Shown in pieces: positions 35,346 through 45,874 of a stretch of DNA of 64,000 nucleotides. The DNA comes from Diospyros lotus (lineage: Eukaryota > Streptophyta > Magnoliopsida > Ericales > Ebenaceae): assembly GCF_014633365.1 (NCBI RefSeq), contig NC_068338.1, forward strand, positions 20,470,616 to 20,534,615, given 5' to 3'. Within the stretch, counting starts at the first letter, position 1; each line of letters begins with the position of its first letter. The notes below the pieces were generated by a model. That model searched no databases. It saw only the letters and a list, made by a program, of their open reading frames with translations, and had not been told where the DNA came from. The position numbers were made by a program, and so were the translations under genes.

Positions 35346-35876
35346 TTTTTTTATGATTCAGATGTTTGAGTTTTGCTCGAATAATATTGGAGAGAGCAAG
35401 CTTTTTCCCTGATTCACCCTTCAAGTAAATCCATATGCAGTCATAGCCTATACACACTCGAAGTGGACTTTCGAAAAATGACTACTCTCTCCATAAACCC
35501 CACCTTTAAGTCATGTTAGAGAGGTGACAGAACGCACCGTGACCTTACTTTTACATGGGTGACTTGTCTTTTAACTTTATTACTACATTTCAATAATAAT
35601 TTTGTTTTCTAAAATATCACAAAAATTTGAACCTCTAATACTTTTATTATTTTGTTTGTATTTTATCGTTGCACCATGTCCATGTCGCAACTTTATCAAA
35701 CACATAATAATGTAATACATGGGGATTCCCTCTTCTCTTCTCCAAGGATTTAGGAAAAATTTGACTACCAGAGTGAAAACAATTGCATTTTATATATATA
35801 CTGTTATTATTACATTGCTCGTTATATGAATTTTAATTAAATTTAACATATTTTTAATTTGTTAGTTTTTTTAGTT
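35346..35876. other. Intergenic, nothing recognised
   Basis: AT-rich DNA upstream of the SKP1-like pseudogene. No promoter element or other feature could be supported. Confidence 0.4.
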
Positions 35877-35900
35877 TAGCATGTGTTTGACACACATTTT

Positions 35901-36126
35901 TATAACACCCTCCATCGAGTGATAGGATTGTCCGAGACAACTTACCCTGATGGGCCTACGAGAACTTCCCAGAGGGGTCATCCATTTTTGGGCTTCCTCA
36001 GGTCAAGCACGTTTAACCTTAGAGTTCTTTACTACATTCAACGCAAAAGGTATCCAGCTAGTGTTGTTTCCTTCCTTATTTATCCTTGATGTATACTATC
36101 TTTCTCTGAACTCTTGGGGTATTACA
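35901..36126 (-). mobile_element. Cassandra-type LTR (left, inverted copy)
   Basis: The reverse complement starts TGTAATACCCCAAGAG and ends GGGTGTTATA, 226 bp. It carries a more diverged 5S-like segment than the right copy (CAAGCACGTTTAAC on the plus strand against the 5S A box). Confidence 0.65.
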
Positions 36127-36458
36127 CACATCATGTCATCATCATGAGGCCCACAGCTACGGGTCAACTTTTTAGCTCTCACCCTTCAACGTCCAGGAGC
36201 CCCATCTCATTTATGAGCCACTCAGTGGTTGCCCTCTGGGCAATCGATGTGGGACGAACCTGGTGCATCCACACACATCGTGTCATCATCATGGGGCCCT
36301 GCGGGGGGATAGTGTGGATGCACCGGGTTTGTCCCACATCAGTTGCCAAGAGGGCAACCACTGAGGGGCTCATAAGTGCGGTGGGCTTCTGGTCATTGAA
36401 GGGCAAGAGCTAAAGAGTTGACCTGTAGTTGTGGGCCCCATGATAATGATACGATGTG

Positions 36459-36685
36459 TGTAATACCCCAAGAGCCCAAAGAATGGTAGTATATATCGAG
36501 AATAAGTAATGAATGAAACAACACCAACTTGATACCTTTTGGGCTGAATGCAGGTAAATAACTCTCAAGTTAAGCGTGCTTGACCTAGGAAAATCCAAAG
36601 ATGGGTGACTCCCCTGAAAAGTTCGTGTAGATCCATCAGGGTAAGTTGTCCCAGACCTTCCTATTGTTCGATGTGGGGTGTTACA
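36459..36685 (+). mobile_element. Cassandra-type LTR (right copy) with 5S rRNA-like segment
   Basis: A 227-bp LTR from TGTAATACCCC to GGGGTGTTACA. AAGTTAAGCGTGCTTG at 36567-36582 is the 5S rRNA A box, and GATGGGTGAC at 36600-36609 followed by TCCCCTG matches the C box. Cassandra TRIM elements are known for carrying 5S sequence and pol III promoters in their LTRs. It is not a true 5S gene: the 5' half is absent and there is no tandem array. Confidence 0.7.
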
Positions 36686-36713
36686 AAAATGTGTGTCAAT
36701 AGCATGTTTTGAT

Positions 36714-37816
36714 TAGGGGTGAGCACAACTTCGGTTAAACCGAAGTAACCAACGAGTTCGGTCGGTTAGGTTCAGTTATTTTTTTTTTCAAAATTTTGGT
36801 TCGGTTAATTTTTTTAGAAAATTCGATTTTCGGTGTTCGGTTTGGTTTTTTGCTTGAAATAACTGAAATAATCGAACCAAACTAAACTTACAAAAATGAC
36901 ACAGTTTTGGGTTTATAAAGTAAAGTGAAAATATCCCCACCCAAGTCAAACCGAAGTCACACAGAGGCAGAGGAGAGAAGACCCTAAAGGCGGAAGGATC
37001 GAATCGATCCTTCCTCACTCTGCTCTCTCCTTTCTATCATCTCTGACGCTCTGGCACGGTGGCACCATAGCCCCCTCCAATGCCGACGTCGACGCCGTGG
37101 CACCCAAGGTAAAGACTCTCACTCACTTGGAACTGAAAGGCTGGACCAAGATGGACGCGAGATGCCGAGAGAGATCCTTCGAGTTCGTTGCCATCGGTGT
37201 CGCCTCCACCTTCGACGCCTTTCCCTTTGCCGTTAGCAGTCAGCCGCCCCTCGCCTTTCCCTTCGCCGATCGTCGTCCCCTTCATCAGACCCAAACCGAT
37301 GCCTTTCCCTTTGCTGATCGCACGAGGCTTCGTCTCCTTGTTTCTTCCCTTCCTTGTGCTTAGACGATCAACCCATACCCACGATGACCGACCGTTAGAC
37401 AGAGGTTAGTATTGACGTTAGGTTAGGGTTTTAATTTTTCAATTTTTTTTGACTCATTGAGGTTAGTTTCTTATATTTCTTCATTTGCTGGGTTTTTTGT
37501 TTGTATTTCATTCTTTTGCACAAATTGATTTGTATTTCTCTCAATCTTTAAATGGTTTTGCATTTTTTTGTATCAATTCAATGGATGTTCTTCTTGTATT
37601 TCATTTCTGCAAATTGGTTTATTCTTTTACTGATTTTGCCCCAAACAGTTATCGGTTCGGTTAACTTAGTTTAGATTTCGGTTAGTTCAGTTTTAGTTAG
37701 TTCGGTTAGTTAGAATTAATCGGTCGGTTCGGTTCAGTTATTACATGCAATTCGGTTCGGTTTAGTTAGGATTTTTTGGTCGATTCGGTTCAGTTATAAT
37801 CAAATGCACACCCCTA
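36714..37816. mobile_element. hAT-type element with GC-rich cargo
   Basis: The ends are TAGGGGTGAGCA and TGCACACCCCTA, with a perfect eight-base duplication GTTTTGAT at 36706-36713 and 37817-37824. Both subterminal regions are packed with CGGTT(C/A)GGTT repeats. The middle (about 36960-37410) is GC-rich, CpG-containing and exon-like, with several overlapping frames, and looks like captured host DNA. I do not recognise its source. No transposase is present. Confidence 0.8.
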
Positions 37817-37824
37817 GTTTTGAT

Positions 37825-38297
37825 TGTACCTATTGTTATATTATTATATTAGAGTGGTGATCTGCTTATATACGTGTAAATGCAATAAAAAAATTAAAGT
37901 GAGAACTTATTGAACAACATTTGAAAGTAACCGTTTAATTTTAATTTTTTTAGGTTAATTTTTTAAAGAAAATAAACAAAATCAATTTTTGTTTTATAGT
38001 AGTCATAAGTTCAAAGTAGTTAATTTTTGTTGATAAGAGTTTCCTAATACCAAAAATTAATATTTATTTATATAATAATATAAGTAGATAACAAATAATA
38101 AAAATTAAAAATTTTACTATAATCTGTACATCCTTAGAGTCTAATCCCAGCGTATAACTTAGAAAAATTCTATTTGTAGTTATGTATTTTGCTCTTCGCA
38201 ATCATATTTCATTGAAATTTAATATGACTAAAATAATGTAGAGTAAAAACTCATTTTTGCCCTTTATTTGCAAACATGGATCTGTTCTTCTCCATTC
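37825..38297. other. Intergenic, nothing recognised
   Basis: AT-rich sequence between the hAT and the gypsy element. Confidence 0.4.
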
Positions 38298-39597
38298 ATC
38301 ATTGTAACGACCCGTCAAGGGGTCTAGACGTTTTTGGGTATTTTATTTTGGGTTCAAAAATTTTTGTTTTAATTAATTGAGGGTTGAAAATATTCTCCCT
38401 TGTTTATTGGAATAAAGAGTAAGTGGAAATAAGAATTTTGTAGCCTATTTAATTGGGATCCATCAATGTGGGAAAAGTCCAAATAAATTGGGCCATTGTG
38501 ATGTGTTCAAAATTTTTAATTATATTATGAATTGGCTTGGATTATGATAATTCATTTGGATTAATGAGTTGGGCCATGGAATGGCCCAAGGTATGGGCTG
38601 AGCCCAATTGGGGAATGAGATTTGAAATTTTTGAAAGAAAGTCATAATAAAATAAATTAGCCATCAAATGTCAATAGTGCCCTTGGTCTTCCATTTGACC
38701 ATTGTAAAGGTGAAGGGCAATCAGGTCATTTGGACAAAGTTGCAGGTGCAGACTGCGCATTGTCCTCTTCATGTTTCATCTGCAGTGGAGACCTTTTCTC
38801 TTGTGCGTACTCTCCTTTCCTATCTAAGACTTCTTCTCCTTATCTTTCATTTTCCCTCCTGTTTCATCTGCAGTGGAGGATTTTTCTGCATAGCAAAGTT
38901 ATCAGGCAAGTTCTTCTTGCACTCCCCTTTGATTTTCAGTGCAAGTTCCTTCACATATCTCCTTCTGCCAATATGATTAATGCGTACATGTTGGCTTGCT
39001 GTGTCCATTTTAGCTCATTTAGCCCACTGTGTTCATTTTATCTCATTGTGTTCAACCTTTTGCTTTTGTATCTCTCTGTGGGTCTTCTTGCGATCTCAAA
39101 ATGGGGTTTGTTTTCACCCCAAGCTTTCTTCGTGAGTGGCATTTTATATAACTAGGTGAGGATGAGAACCTCTGTTCGTTCTGCATCCAAAGAAGCAGTG
39201 TTCAATGTATATATATATATATATTTGTGTGTATCACCCCCTGAATGAGCTTGCTGATCCAAATGCTTCTTATATGTATATGTGCTGTGTTTGAATGTAA
39301 AATGCTCAGTCCATTCAAATGATTTCATTAAGGTATTTGGAGCAAACAGCAAAAGCCTCAACTGAAAATATATATAAACTGTTTGCCTATATATATGAGA
39401 CCCACTTGTAACTACTTATATTCAATATGCGTAACGAGCTGATACCCCCCAGAGATTTGAAAAGCTTATTAAAGCATGCCCTGCCTAGCTAATCCACAAT
39501 ATATTATGCTTAAACAGTCATTCGAATGCCCCTGTTCTGTTCTGTTCAGCAAACTCAGTTATATATATATACACGTTCAGCTTCATTAATGTTCTAG

Positions 39598-39885
39598 CGA
39601 GCTCGTTCCAGTTCTTTCCGCGAGCTCGTTCCAGCTCTTTGCCGCGAGCTCACACCCATAAGCTCCCTGGCCGCTTAATCGCGAGCTCATTTGTCAAGCT
39701 CTTGGCCGCGAGCTCTTGCCGCGCGCCTGACCTCAAGCTCTTCCAGCGAGCTCTTGCTCAACCCCTTGACCGCGAGCTCGTTCACCTCATGACCCCGAGC
39801 TCGTTCGCTTGTCCTTCCCGCGAGGTCTCTTGAGCTCTCTCCGTAAGCTGCGACCTCAAGACCGAGCTGTTCCCGAGCTCGTCCC
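39598..39885. repeat. GAGCTC-rich block in the 5' LTR
   Basis: Ten GAGCTC hexamers in under 300 bp, most as GCGAGCTCG or CGAGCTCTT, with CCGCG spacers. It is far more GC- and CpG-rich than the surrounding LTR. The same block lies at about 47196-47487 in the 3' LTR. Confidence 0.8.
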
Positions 39886-40841
39886 ATATGCCTTTGAATG
39901 AGAGCTATCAGCTCTCACCTTGTTTATTTACCTTTTAAGTAAATGTTTGCATTTTCCTTAATTTATATTTTACTTTCCTTTACTTTAATACATAAATGTA
40001 AATAAGAAAGTACCCCCATTTGGATTCAATAAAAATATCAAAAAAAATCAAAATCCATAAAAATAAAAAGTTAGAATTTTGGTTTTAGTACAAATCCATG
40101 AATTTGCAATTTTACCGCCATCGAAATACATAGTTTCCGTTTCTTGAAAAATTCATTAAAAATCATTTTTACAACAATAAATGCTAGTAATCAAATTACC
40201 GGGAGTTAGTTTTTCAAGATGAAGACATTTTCAAAAAAAAGTTCTATTTGGTCCATTACCTTAGAAAAATTTCAGGATTATGTTTGGTCAGCAATTTCAC
40301 GTGGTGTGGTCATTTGATTGCATGGGGTCGAATAATGAATTTGAGCTATGAGCATGAATGCAAGTAAATGCATACTATCACTGGTTAAATGAAATCACAA
40401 CAATCATATGATGGGAATAATAGTTATTAAATTTATAATACTCCTCAACTGGTGAATCGAGATTTAATATTAAATAGCATCTCTCAAAGAAGTATTCTTG
40501 TGTTGTAAATTACATTAAGCATTTTTGTGTCATAAATTACATCTTGAATGTGGTAAACATTATGAAGTAAGATATGTTGAATTTATTTGATGATGGGGGA
40601 AATACCTGGTATGGGTAAGTGATGTTAACAGTATGAATATTGCAGAATCAGGAATTTAAATACATGTGGTTGGCAAATGCATACATGATGCATACATGTA
40701 CAGGTTTCATATATATATGTTTTGCGCACCTATTATTTTGCGCGGAGGGAGAAAGGGTACCCTAGAGCACTTGGCACGGGACGAGGTGGCCATAGCCCGG
40801 CAGGTTGGCTCCATATTTATTTGTGAGGTTCTATGAAACTT

Positions 40842-41056
40842 ATGCACTTTTGCATGCATTGATTTATGGCTTGAGAGCCGGGGAAATTGATATTGATAAT
40901 GAAATTATGCACTTTTGCATGCATTGAATTATGGCTTGAGAGCCGGGAAAATTGATATTGATAATGAAATGATGCACTCTTGCATGTATTGATTGATGGC
41001 TTGCGAGCCTGTGAGAATTTATAACGACATTGAAATTTTATGCACATTTGCATAGG
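40842..41056. repeat. 65-bp tandem repeat in the 5' LTR
   Basis: Units begin ATGCACTTTTGCATG at 40842, 40907, 40972 and, partial, 41040. Each carries ATGGCTTG(A/C)GAGCC. It is also present in the 3' LTR (about 48449-48664). Confidence 0.8.
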
Positions 41057-41838
41057 GATACATGGTGAGATGATATATTGAGTTGAATTGATAATTCATG
41101 AATTATGAATCTTGTATATATTGTGGAGTCCTTGATTACTCTTCTTGGTGTCATCGTGTTCTTGAATCATATATATTGTTCCTTGTTTCTCGAACTTGCT
41201 GAGCCTTGTGGCTCACTTGATCTCTTTGCCATTCCAGGTAAAGGAAAGACGGTTATTGGGGGCGAGTCCAATAGGACTGCAACCCAGGGATAGTGGTGTA
41301 CGAAGACGCGTCCTAGCTTTAAAGATCCTAGTTAGTGATTTGGTGAGGTTTGTAATAGTGAAAACTTATTATGTTTTGGCATTTGAGCCTCACATTATTT
41401 TGTATGGCCATCGAGCCTAGAGTTATGAGATATTGGGAATGTAATTAAATCTTATTAAATTTCCGCTGCTAGAAATGAAATGAGTTAAGTTCAGTTTTGT
41501 TCTATATCATCCATGTAAGGACCTTCTTTCGAGTATTCGGAAGCGGGCCTTACAATTTTGGTATCAGAGACTAAGTTAGGAGTAAATGGAGTCTCTGTAC
41601 ACCTAGGAGTGATGGGTAGAGTTAGGACTATGATTAGTAGTCCAAAATTTAGAAGTGTATTAGAATAATGTTCAAAAATGGCTAGGAATGAGAAAAATGG
41701 GTGCTCATGGCAAGAAGCCACTAACTTGAGGGCAAGGTTAGAACACCCCCCTTATATACATATGTATATGTAAGTATTCTTGTCATCCCATAGGAATGGT
41801 TAGGAGGGTATTAGTAATGAGGCGTATGTGTTCTAATT

Positions 41839-42462
41839 ATGGTGCTTGGGGAGAAATGGTCTACTTTGGTAAAGGATTTGACACTTGACCTTGCTTGCAG
41901 ATTTTGGGAACACCTTAGCATGGATTCTGGAGAACCAAGATGGTGGATGCTAGAGCCAAGTCTTAGGGAACTAGATTTACTTTGGCATCGCTGGGAGGAA
42001 GAGCTACTCTTGGTACGTGGAGGAAGGCAGCAAGAAGATGAGCCCGTGCTGAGTTATCTGGACCGAGTGGAAACAGTATTTCAGTTGGGTACACGTGAAC
42101 CCCTGTGGGGCCTTCCGGAGAAGCAGGTCTTGTTCACAAAGAAGTTCATGAATGAAGCATGGGGACAACTTACTAGAGTCATGATGCTGGATATGCATCT
42201 TCGGTTCCATTTTGATGATTTTGCTACGGCGGTGAGGCAGCAAGCTGAGCTATGGGAACCATGTCAGACCCTACCTTATGACTCAGCTGAAGGCAAGACC
42301 ATTTGTGGGGACATTCCTTCAGAGGCCGTGGAATGGGGACCGAGTTATCAGAGGAAGGAAACTACTGGACCTGAATCAAGCGTAGGTAGCGATGGATACC
42401 TAGATTGCTGGGCAGATGAGGCCACGTCTCGTGCCGAGGGGGACGCGGAGAGCATTGTTTAG
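41839..42462 (+). CDS. Gag-like open frame of the gypsy element
   Basis: A 207-codon frame begins 285 bp after the LTR and ends TAG. It is acidic and tryptophan-rich. Around residues 70-140 it has the look of a retrotransposon gag: SYLDRVETVFQL, then LPEKQ..F..KFM, then FDDFATAVRQQAEL. No zinc knuckle follows. It is short for a Tekay-type gag, and I match it by pattern, not by a clear homologue. It could be a truncated gag kept open for packaging the element, or a chance survivor. Its intact state contrasts with the stop-ridden pol downstream. Confidence 0.45.
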   Translation: MVLGEKWSTLVKDLTLDLACRFWEHLSMDSGEPRWWMLEPSLRELDLLWHRWEEELLLVRGGRQQEDEPVLSYLDRVETVFQLGTREPLWGLPEKQVLFTKKFMNEAWGQLTRVMMLDMHLRFHFDDFATAVRQQAELWEPCQTLPYDSAEGKTICGDIPSEAVEWGPSYQRKETTGPESSVGSDGYLDCWADEATSRAEGDAESIV

Positions 42463-43480
42463 TAAGGGTGCTGTATTGGAAAAGTTGTAAGCGTTAGCTT
42501 GAATCTATGTAGTAATGGAAGTATGAATGGAATGTATTGAATGTAGAAGCAAAATGTATCCAAAACTTTGTTTTGTCGCAACTAAGACCATTTAAGAATA
42601 TTAGTTGTGTAGAAATTATCATACATGTATGGCAGGGTGAATGAATGGTATGTCATGATGTTGGATTGGATAGATTATATTTTGGTTAACTAGTATGTAT
42701 TGGAGCAAGCACAACCTAAGGGTGGCATGTTAACTCTCGAGGCCTTAAAAAGGGAAATAATCGCTCTCATGAGAAAGAAAGCTTGACGAATCGAGTGTCA
42801 CCGAATTATGATCATGGGCTAAGGGACGCGACATATGGACAGTATAACTGTAATCAGTTAGAAATGTAGATACTTGTGAAGCATGCGAGTAGGAGATATT
42901 TCGGTAATAAATGATGAGGTTTCGAGGGAAGTATAGTAACCACAAGTGAGCTAACCAGGGTGAGTACGTAGTTGTATTAATGAAAAGCTAGGATTGGGAC
43001 CCTAGGAGTGGCTCATGTAATTACTCATGGAAATAACTAATTGGGATTTTGGATCGAGAGTTCGTACGCATACGATTATGTATATATGTAAAATATAGGT
43101 TAGCCTATAATAAGAGGAAAAATGTAATACGAAAACGACAGGCTAGTGCGTGGCTAAGGGGAAATAAGCAATGAGGTGAGAGCCTTATTTAGCATAGCAG
43201 CTGTCCACAGATGGTAAGGAGCTGTCGACCGGTCGCGAACGGTCGCCAGTGCCCTTTCGTTTGGTGACTGTGTTGATGCTGGACTTGGTTTTCTAATACC
43301 ATAGGAAATAATAATTATTGCAATAAAGTTATCTATATATATATATACGAGTTCATGTGGTTCGCGATATTGTAATGTACCGATTTTACATGGGTCAGCA
43401 TATAGTAATGCGTAATTAAGAAGAAAACCACCATTGTTAACTTAAGGAAAAGGAAATAAGAACGTCAGGCGACGACCTAT
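42463..43480 (+). other. Degraded gag-to-RT interval of the gypsy element
   Basis: The interval where gag 3' end and protease would lie. No zinc knuckle or DSG-type protease motif is visible. There is a (TA)n run near 43335. Confidence 0.4.
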
Positions 43481-45860
43481 AGTGACTCGGGAAGTGAAGG
43501 ATCTATGATCAAATCGGATAAGTAAACGTATTAAATGAGAAGGATATAGTGGGAGAAATGAAGTTGCAGGAACTCATGGTGAAATTATTCCAAAACAAGG
43601 ATAGTGCTCGCTCAAGTGTATTCATTAGGAGAGAGTCTTAATATTCTATGAGGAGGAAACGTGGGAGATTTAAAACATGCATAGACTGTAGTACTCGAAG
43701 TAAATAACTATAACAAGTAAGAACCTCCACCGTAAGTGGACAAATTGTTAGATTGGGTGTTAAGGCGATGTATCTTTTAAGATTGGCATGTGGTCAGGGT
43801 AGTATCAATAAATGGTAAGGTGGGAAATAAGTCATCTCAAAAAAGGGATATTGCAGTACTATCGATGGAATGGTCATATATTCGCCGAGTGAAGAGACTC
43901 ATCGGGAATACCTAAGGGTTACTTGTACAAATGGGAAATTGCAGAATGTATACTATAGTTAGCAAATGCAAATTTGATTGAAGGAAATGGTTTCCTTGTG
44001 GACCCTATCTGAGGCTTGTAAGGTGCATTATGTTAGTCACTTGGAACGATTTTGTCGACGTTCAATTTCAGCCGACCGTGATTCGTTTGCCAAGAAGAAG
44101 AAAACAAAAGTTCTAGATATGAGTTAACACAAGCAATTTTCACGGGGTTCGGTCGGAATGATGCCACTTCACTACCGCCCTCTGATTATTCTTTCATAAT
44201 GGCGGTGTCTGATTATTCTCCTTGTACCCTCATGGCATCTTTGATTCCTATTTATAATGAGAGGCATTTACAATTTAGATAACATATAGAAATATAAAGA
44301 TGACATTTTGTGGGATAAACAGCCCTTATCATCTACACAAAATTGGGAATGGGATCCTCATTACGAGGAGTATGGGCTGTTGCAGGTAAAGTAAATGGAC
44401 CCTCCCCTTGACTTCTCATCAGCTCTGCCACTTATGCAAGCTGGAGGTCTTAGGCCAGCGATCTGGATGGTCCAGCGAACTGAGGGTTTTGCTGGAAGCT
44501 CGTTAGTCGATCGTTGAAAGCTCGCTAGGGGCTTTGCCAGGAGCTCGTGAGGTGCTCGCTTTACGAGATTCGAGTTTTGATGGTGTACGAACTTTCTTTG
44601 GCGAGGTCGCCTGGGCTTTCTGGGCTTCGAGCGATTGGGCTGGCCATTTGGACTGAGTCTGGACCATAAGGAATGATGCAGGAAATGTGTATAACAGATT
44701 TAATGAGAGATGTGGTGAGATGTGTCTTCACAATGTTTAATGTGTCAACAAGTTAAGGCTGAACATCAGAAACTCGTAGATTCAATGCAATTGTTATCAG
44801 CTTGAAGTGGAAGTAGGGTAATGCTCCCATGGACCTTGCATAGAGATTGCCTAGGATGGCAAAGAGAACAAGGTCGTTTGGGGTAATAGTAGTCGAGATG
44901 ACTAAATCAGCCCCTCTTGGCTAATTAAGAAAATGTTTTCCCTAAATCATTGGGCAGAGATGTATATTGAAGAAATAGTAAGACTGCACGGTATTTCGTC
45001 AAGTATTTTGTGAAGTGCCATATGTTGCCTCGGGAGCTAGGTGGGAGTTAAGTACTATTTCTCGTTCGCAGATTGGCGGATAAACGAAGAGAACTCTTCA
45101 GGCATTAGAGAAGATGCTACTGGCACGTGTGTTGGATTTCCTTGGTAGTTAGGGCGATCATCCCCCATTAGTGGAGTTCGCTTACGACAACAGTTACCAT
45201 GCCAGTATTGGGACACCACCCTATGAAGTGTTTTATAGCAGTCCATGTAGGACGCCAGTATGTTGGGAGGAGGATGGATATCGGGCCTTATCGGGACCCT
45301 GAGTTATTGAGAAATCATCTGAGAAATTAGAACCGTTAGGGCCTAGGTGGAGACGGCCCAAGATAGATAGGAAGTTATGTAGACCGGAAACCCCGGGATT
45401 TAGTATTTGAGATGTGAGACCATGTATGGTTAAGGATGATGCCATAAGGTGCGTGCGATGTTTGGAGCTTGGGGAAAACCCAACCCTCGTCCTATTGACT
45501 CTTTCGAGGGTCCTAGTGTGAATTGGACCTTTGATGTATGAATTAGCCTTGTTTAGCCGATGTGCATTCAGTGTAGCACGTATCAATGTTAAGAAAGTAT
45601 GTGCTGGATCCCTAGCATGTGGGTGATTTTTTTTCCTTTAGACCATAAAGGTCATGAACGAGGTGTGATATGAGAAATGTCATTGGACGTTCCAGGGCGA
45701 TAAGAGAAGAAATGAGAGTGTAGATCGAATCCGTTTGTAATGGTTGGTAGCAATGTCACAATCAGGGCGAGGTCGCTTGCAAAAAATGAGAATGAGCTGA
45801 GGCATTTCCTTTCGAGTTGTTTGTGTGGTTAGATACGAATTTGGGGACCAAATTCTTTGA
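43480..45860 (+). pseudogene. Gypsy pol remnants (RT, integrase, C-terminal tail)
   Basis: Pieces in pol order but in several frames. RT fragment KIGMWSG, stop, YQ (about 43779-43808), standing for KIDLRSGYxQ. VIYSPSEETHREYL (43873-43914) follows too closely, so the catalytic YxDD segment and much of RT are deleted. Integrase pieces run from about 44700: SLKWK..GNAPMD, then VEFAYDNSYHASIGTPPYEV and SPCRTPVCWEE at 45165-45270. The end HVSMLRKYVLDP is near 45576-45611. Many stops are TAG or TGA at positions expected to be CAG/CGA/TGG, as after cytosine deamination. Confidence 0.8.
44053..44696 (-). mobile_element. Solo LTR nested in gypsy integrase
   Basis: A 644-bp segment TGTCGACG..TATAACA with a perfect GATTT duplication (44048-44052, 44697-44701). 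Integrase-like sequence resumes on both sides. A minus-strand TATAAATAGGA near 44255 and the phrase CACGGGGTTCGG near 44139 suggest a copia LTR in minus orientation. It has its own AGCTCG-rich part (44500-44560). Confidence 0.75.
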
Positions 45861-45874
45861 AGGGGGGGAGAAAC

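Larger units (their letters stand above)
35877..36705. repeat. Long palindrome of two inverted Cassandra-type LTRs
   Basis: Left arm 35877-36280 and right arm about 36309-36705 are inverted copies that include an LTR each, about 150 bp of internal sequence, and 20 or more bases outside the LTRs (TTGACACACATTTT against its complement). The centre near 36281-36308 holds an extra copy of CATCGTGTCATCATCATG. Flanking sequence belongs to the arms, so this is not a simple pair of independent insertions. Confidence 0.8.
38303..41554 (+). repeat. 5' LTR of the gypsy element
   Basis: A 3252-bp LTR. It contains a GAGCTC-rich block at 39598-39885 and a 65-bp tandem repeat at 40842-41056. At 38860-38878 it holds a second copy of TGTTTCATCTGCAGTGGAG (first copy 38772-38790), replacing about 41 bp that the 3' LTR still has. 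The short frames in it recur in the 3' LTR and are not genes. Confidence 0.92.

Noticed and set aside
36562..36632. A genuine 5S rRNA gene
   Set aside because: Only the promoter-containing half is present, inside an LTR, with many changes and no array.
38668..39155. Overlapping frames of 102 and 141 codons, repeated at 46240-46577
   Set aside because: They lie in the LTRs, are not conserved between the two LTR copies, and contain no recognisable domain.
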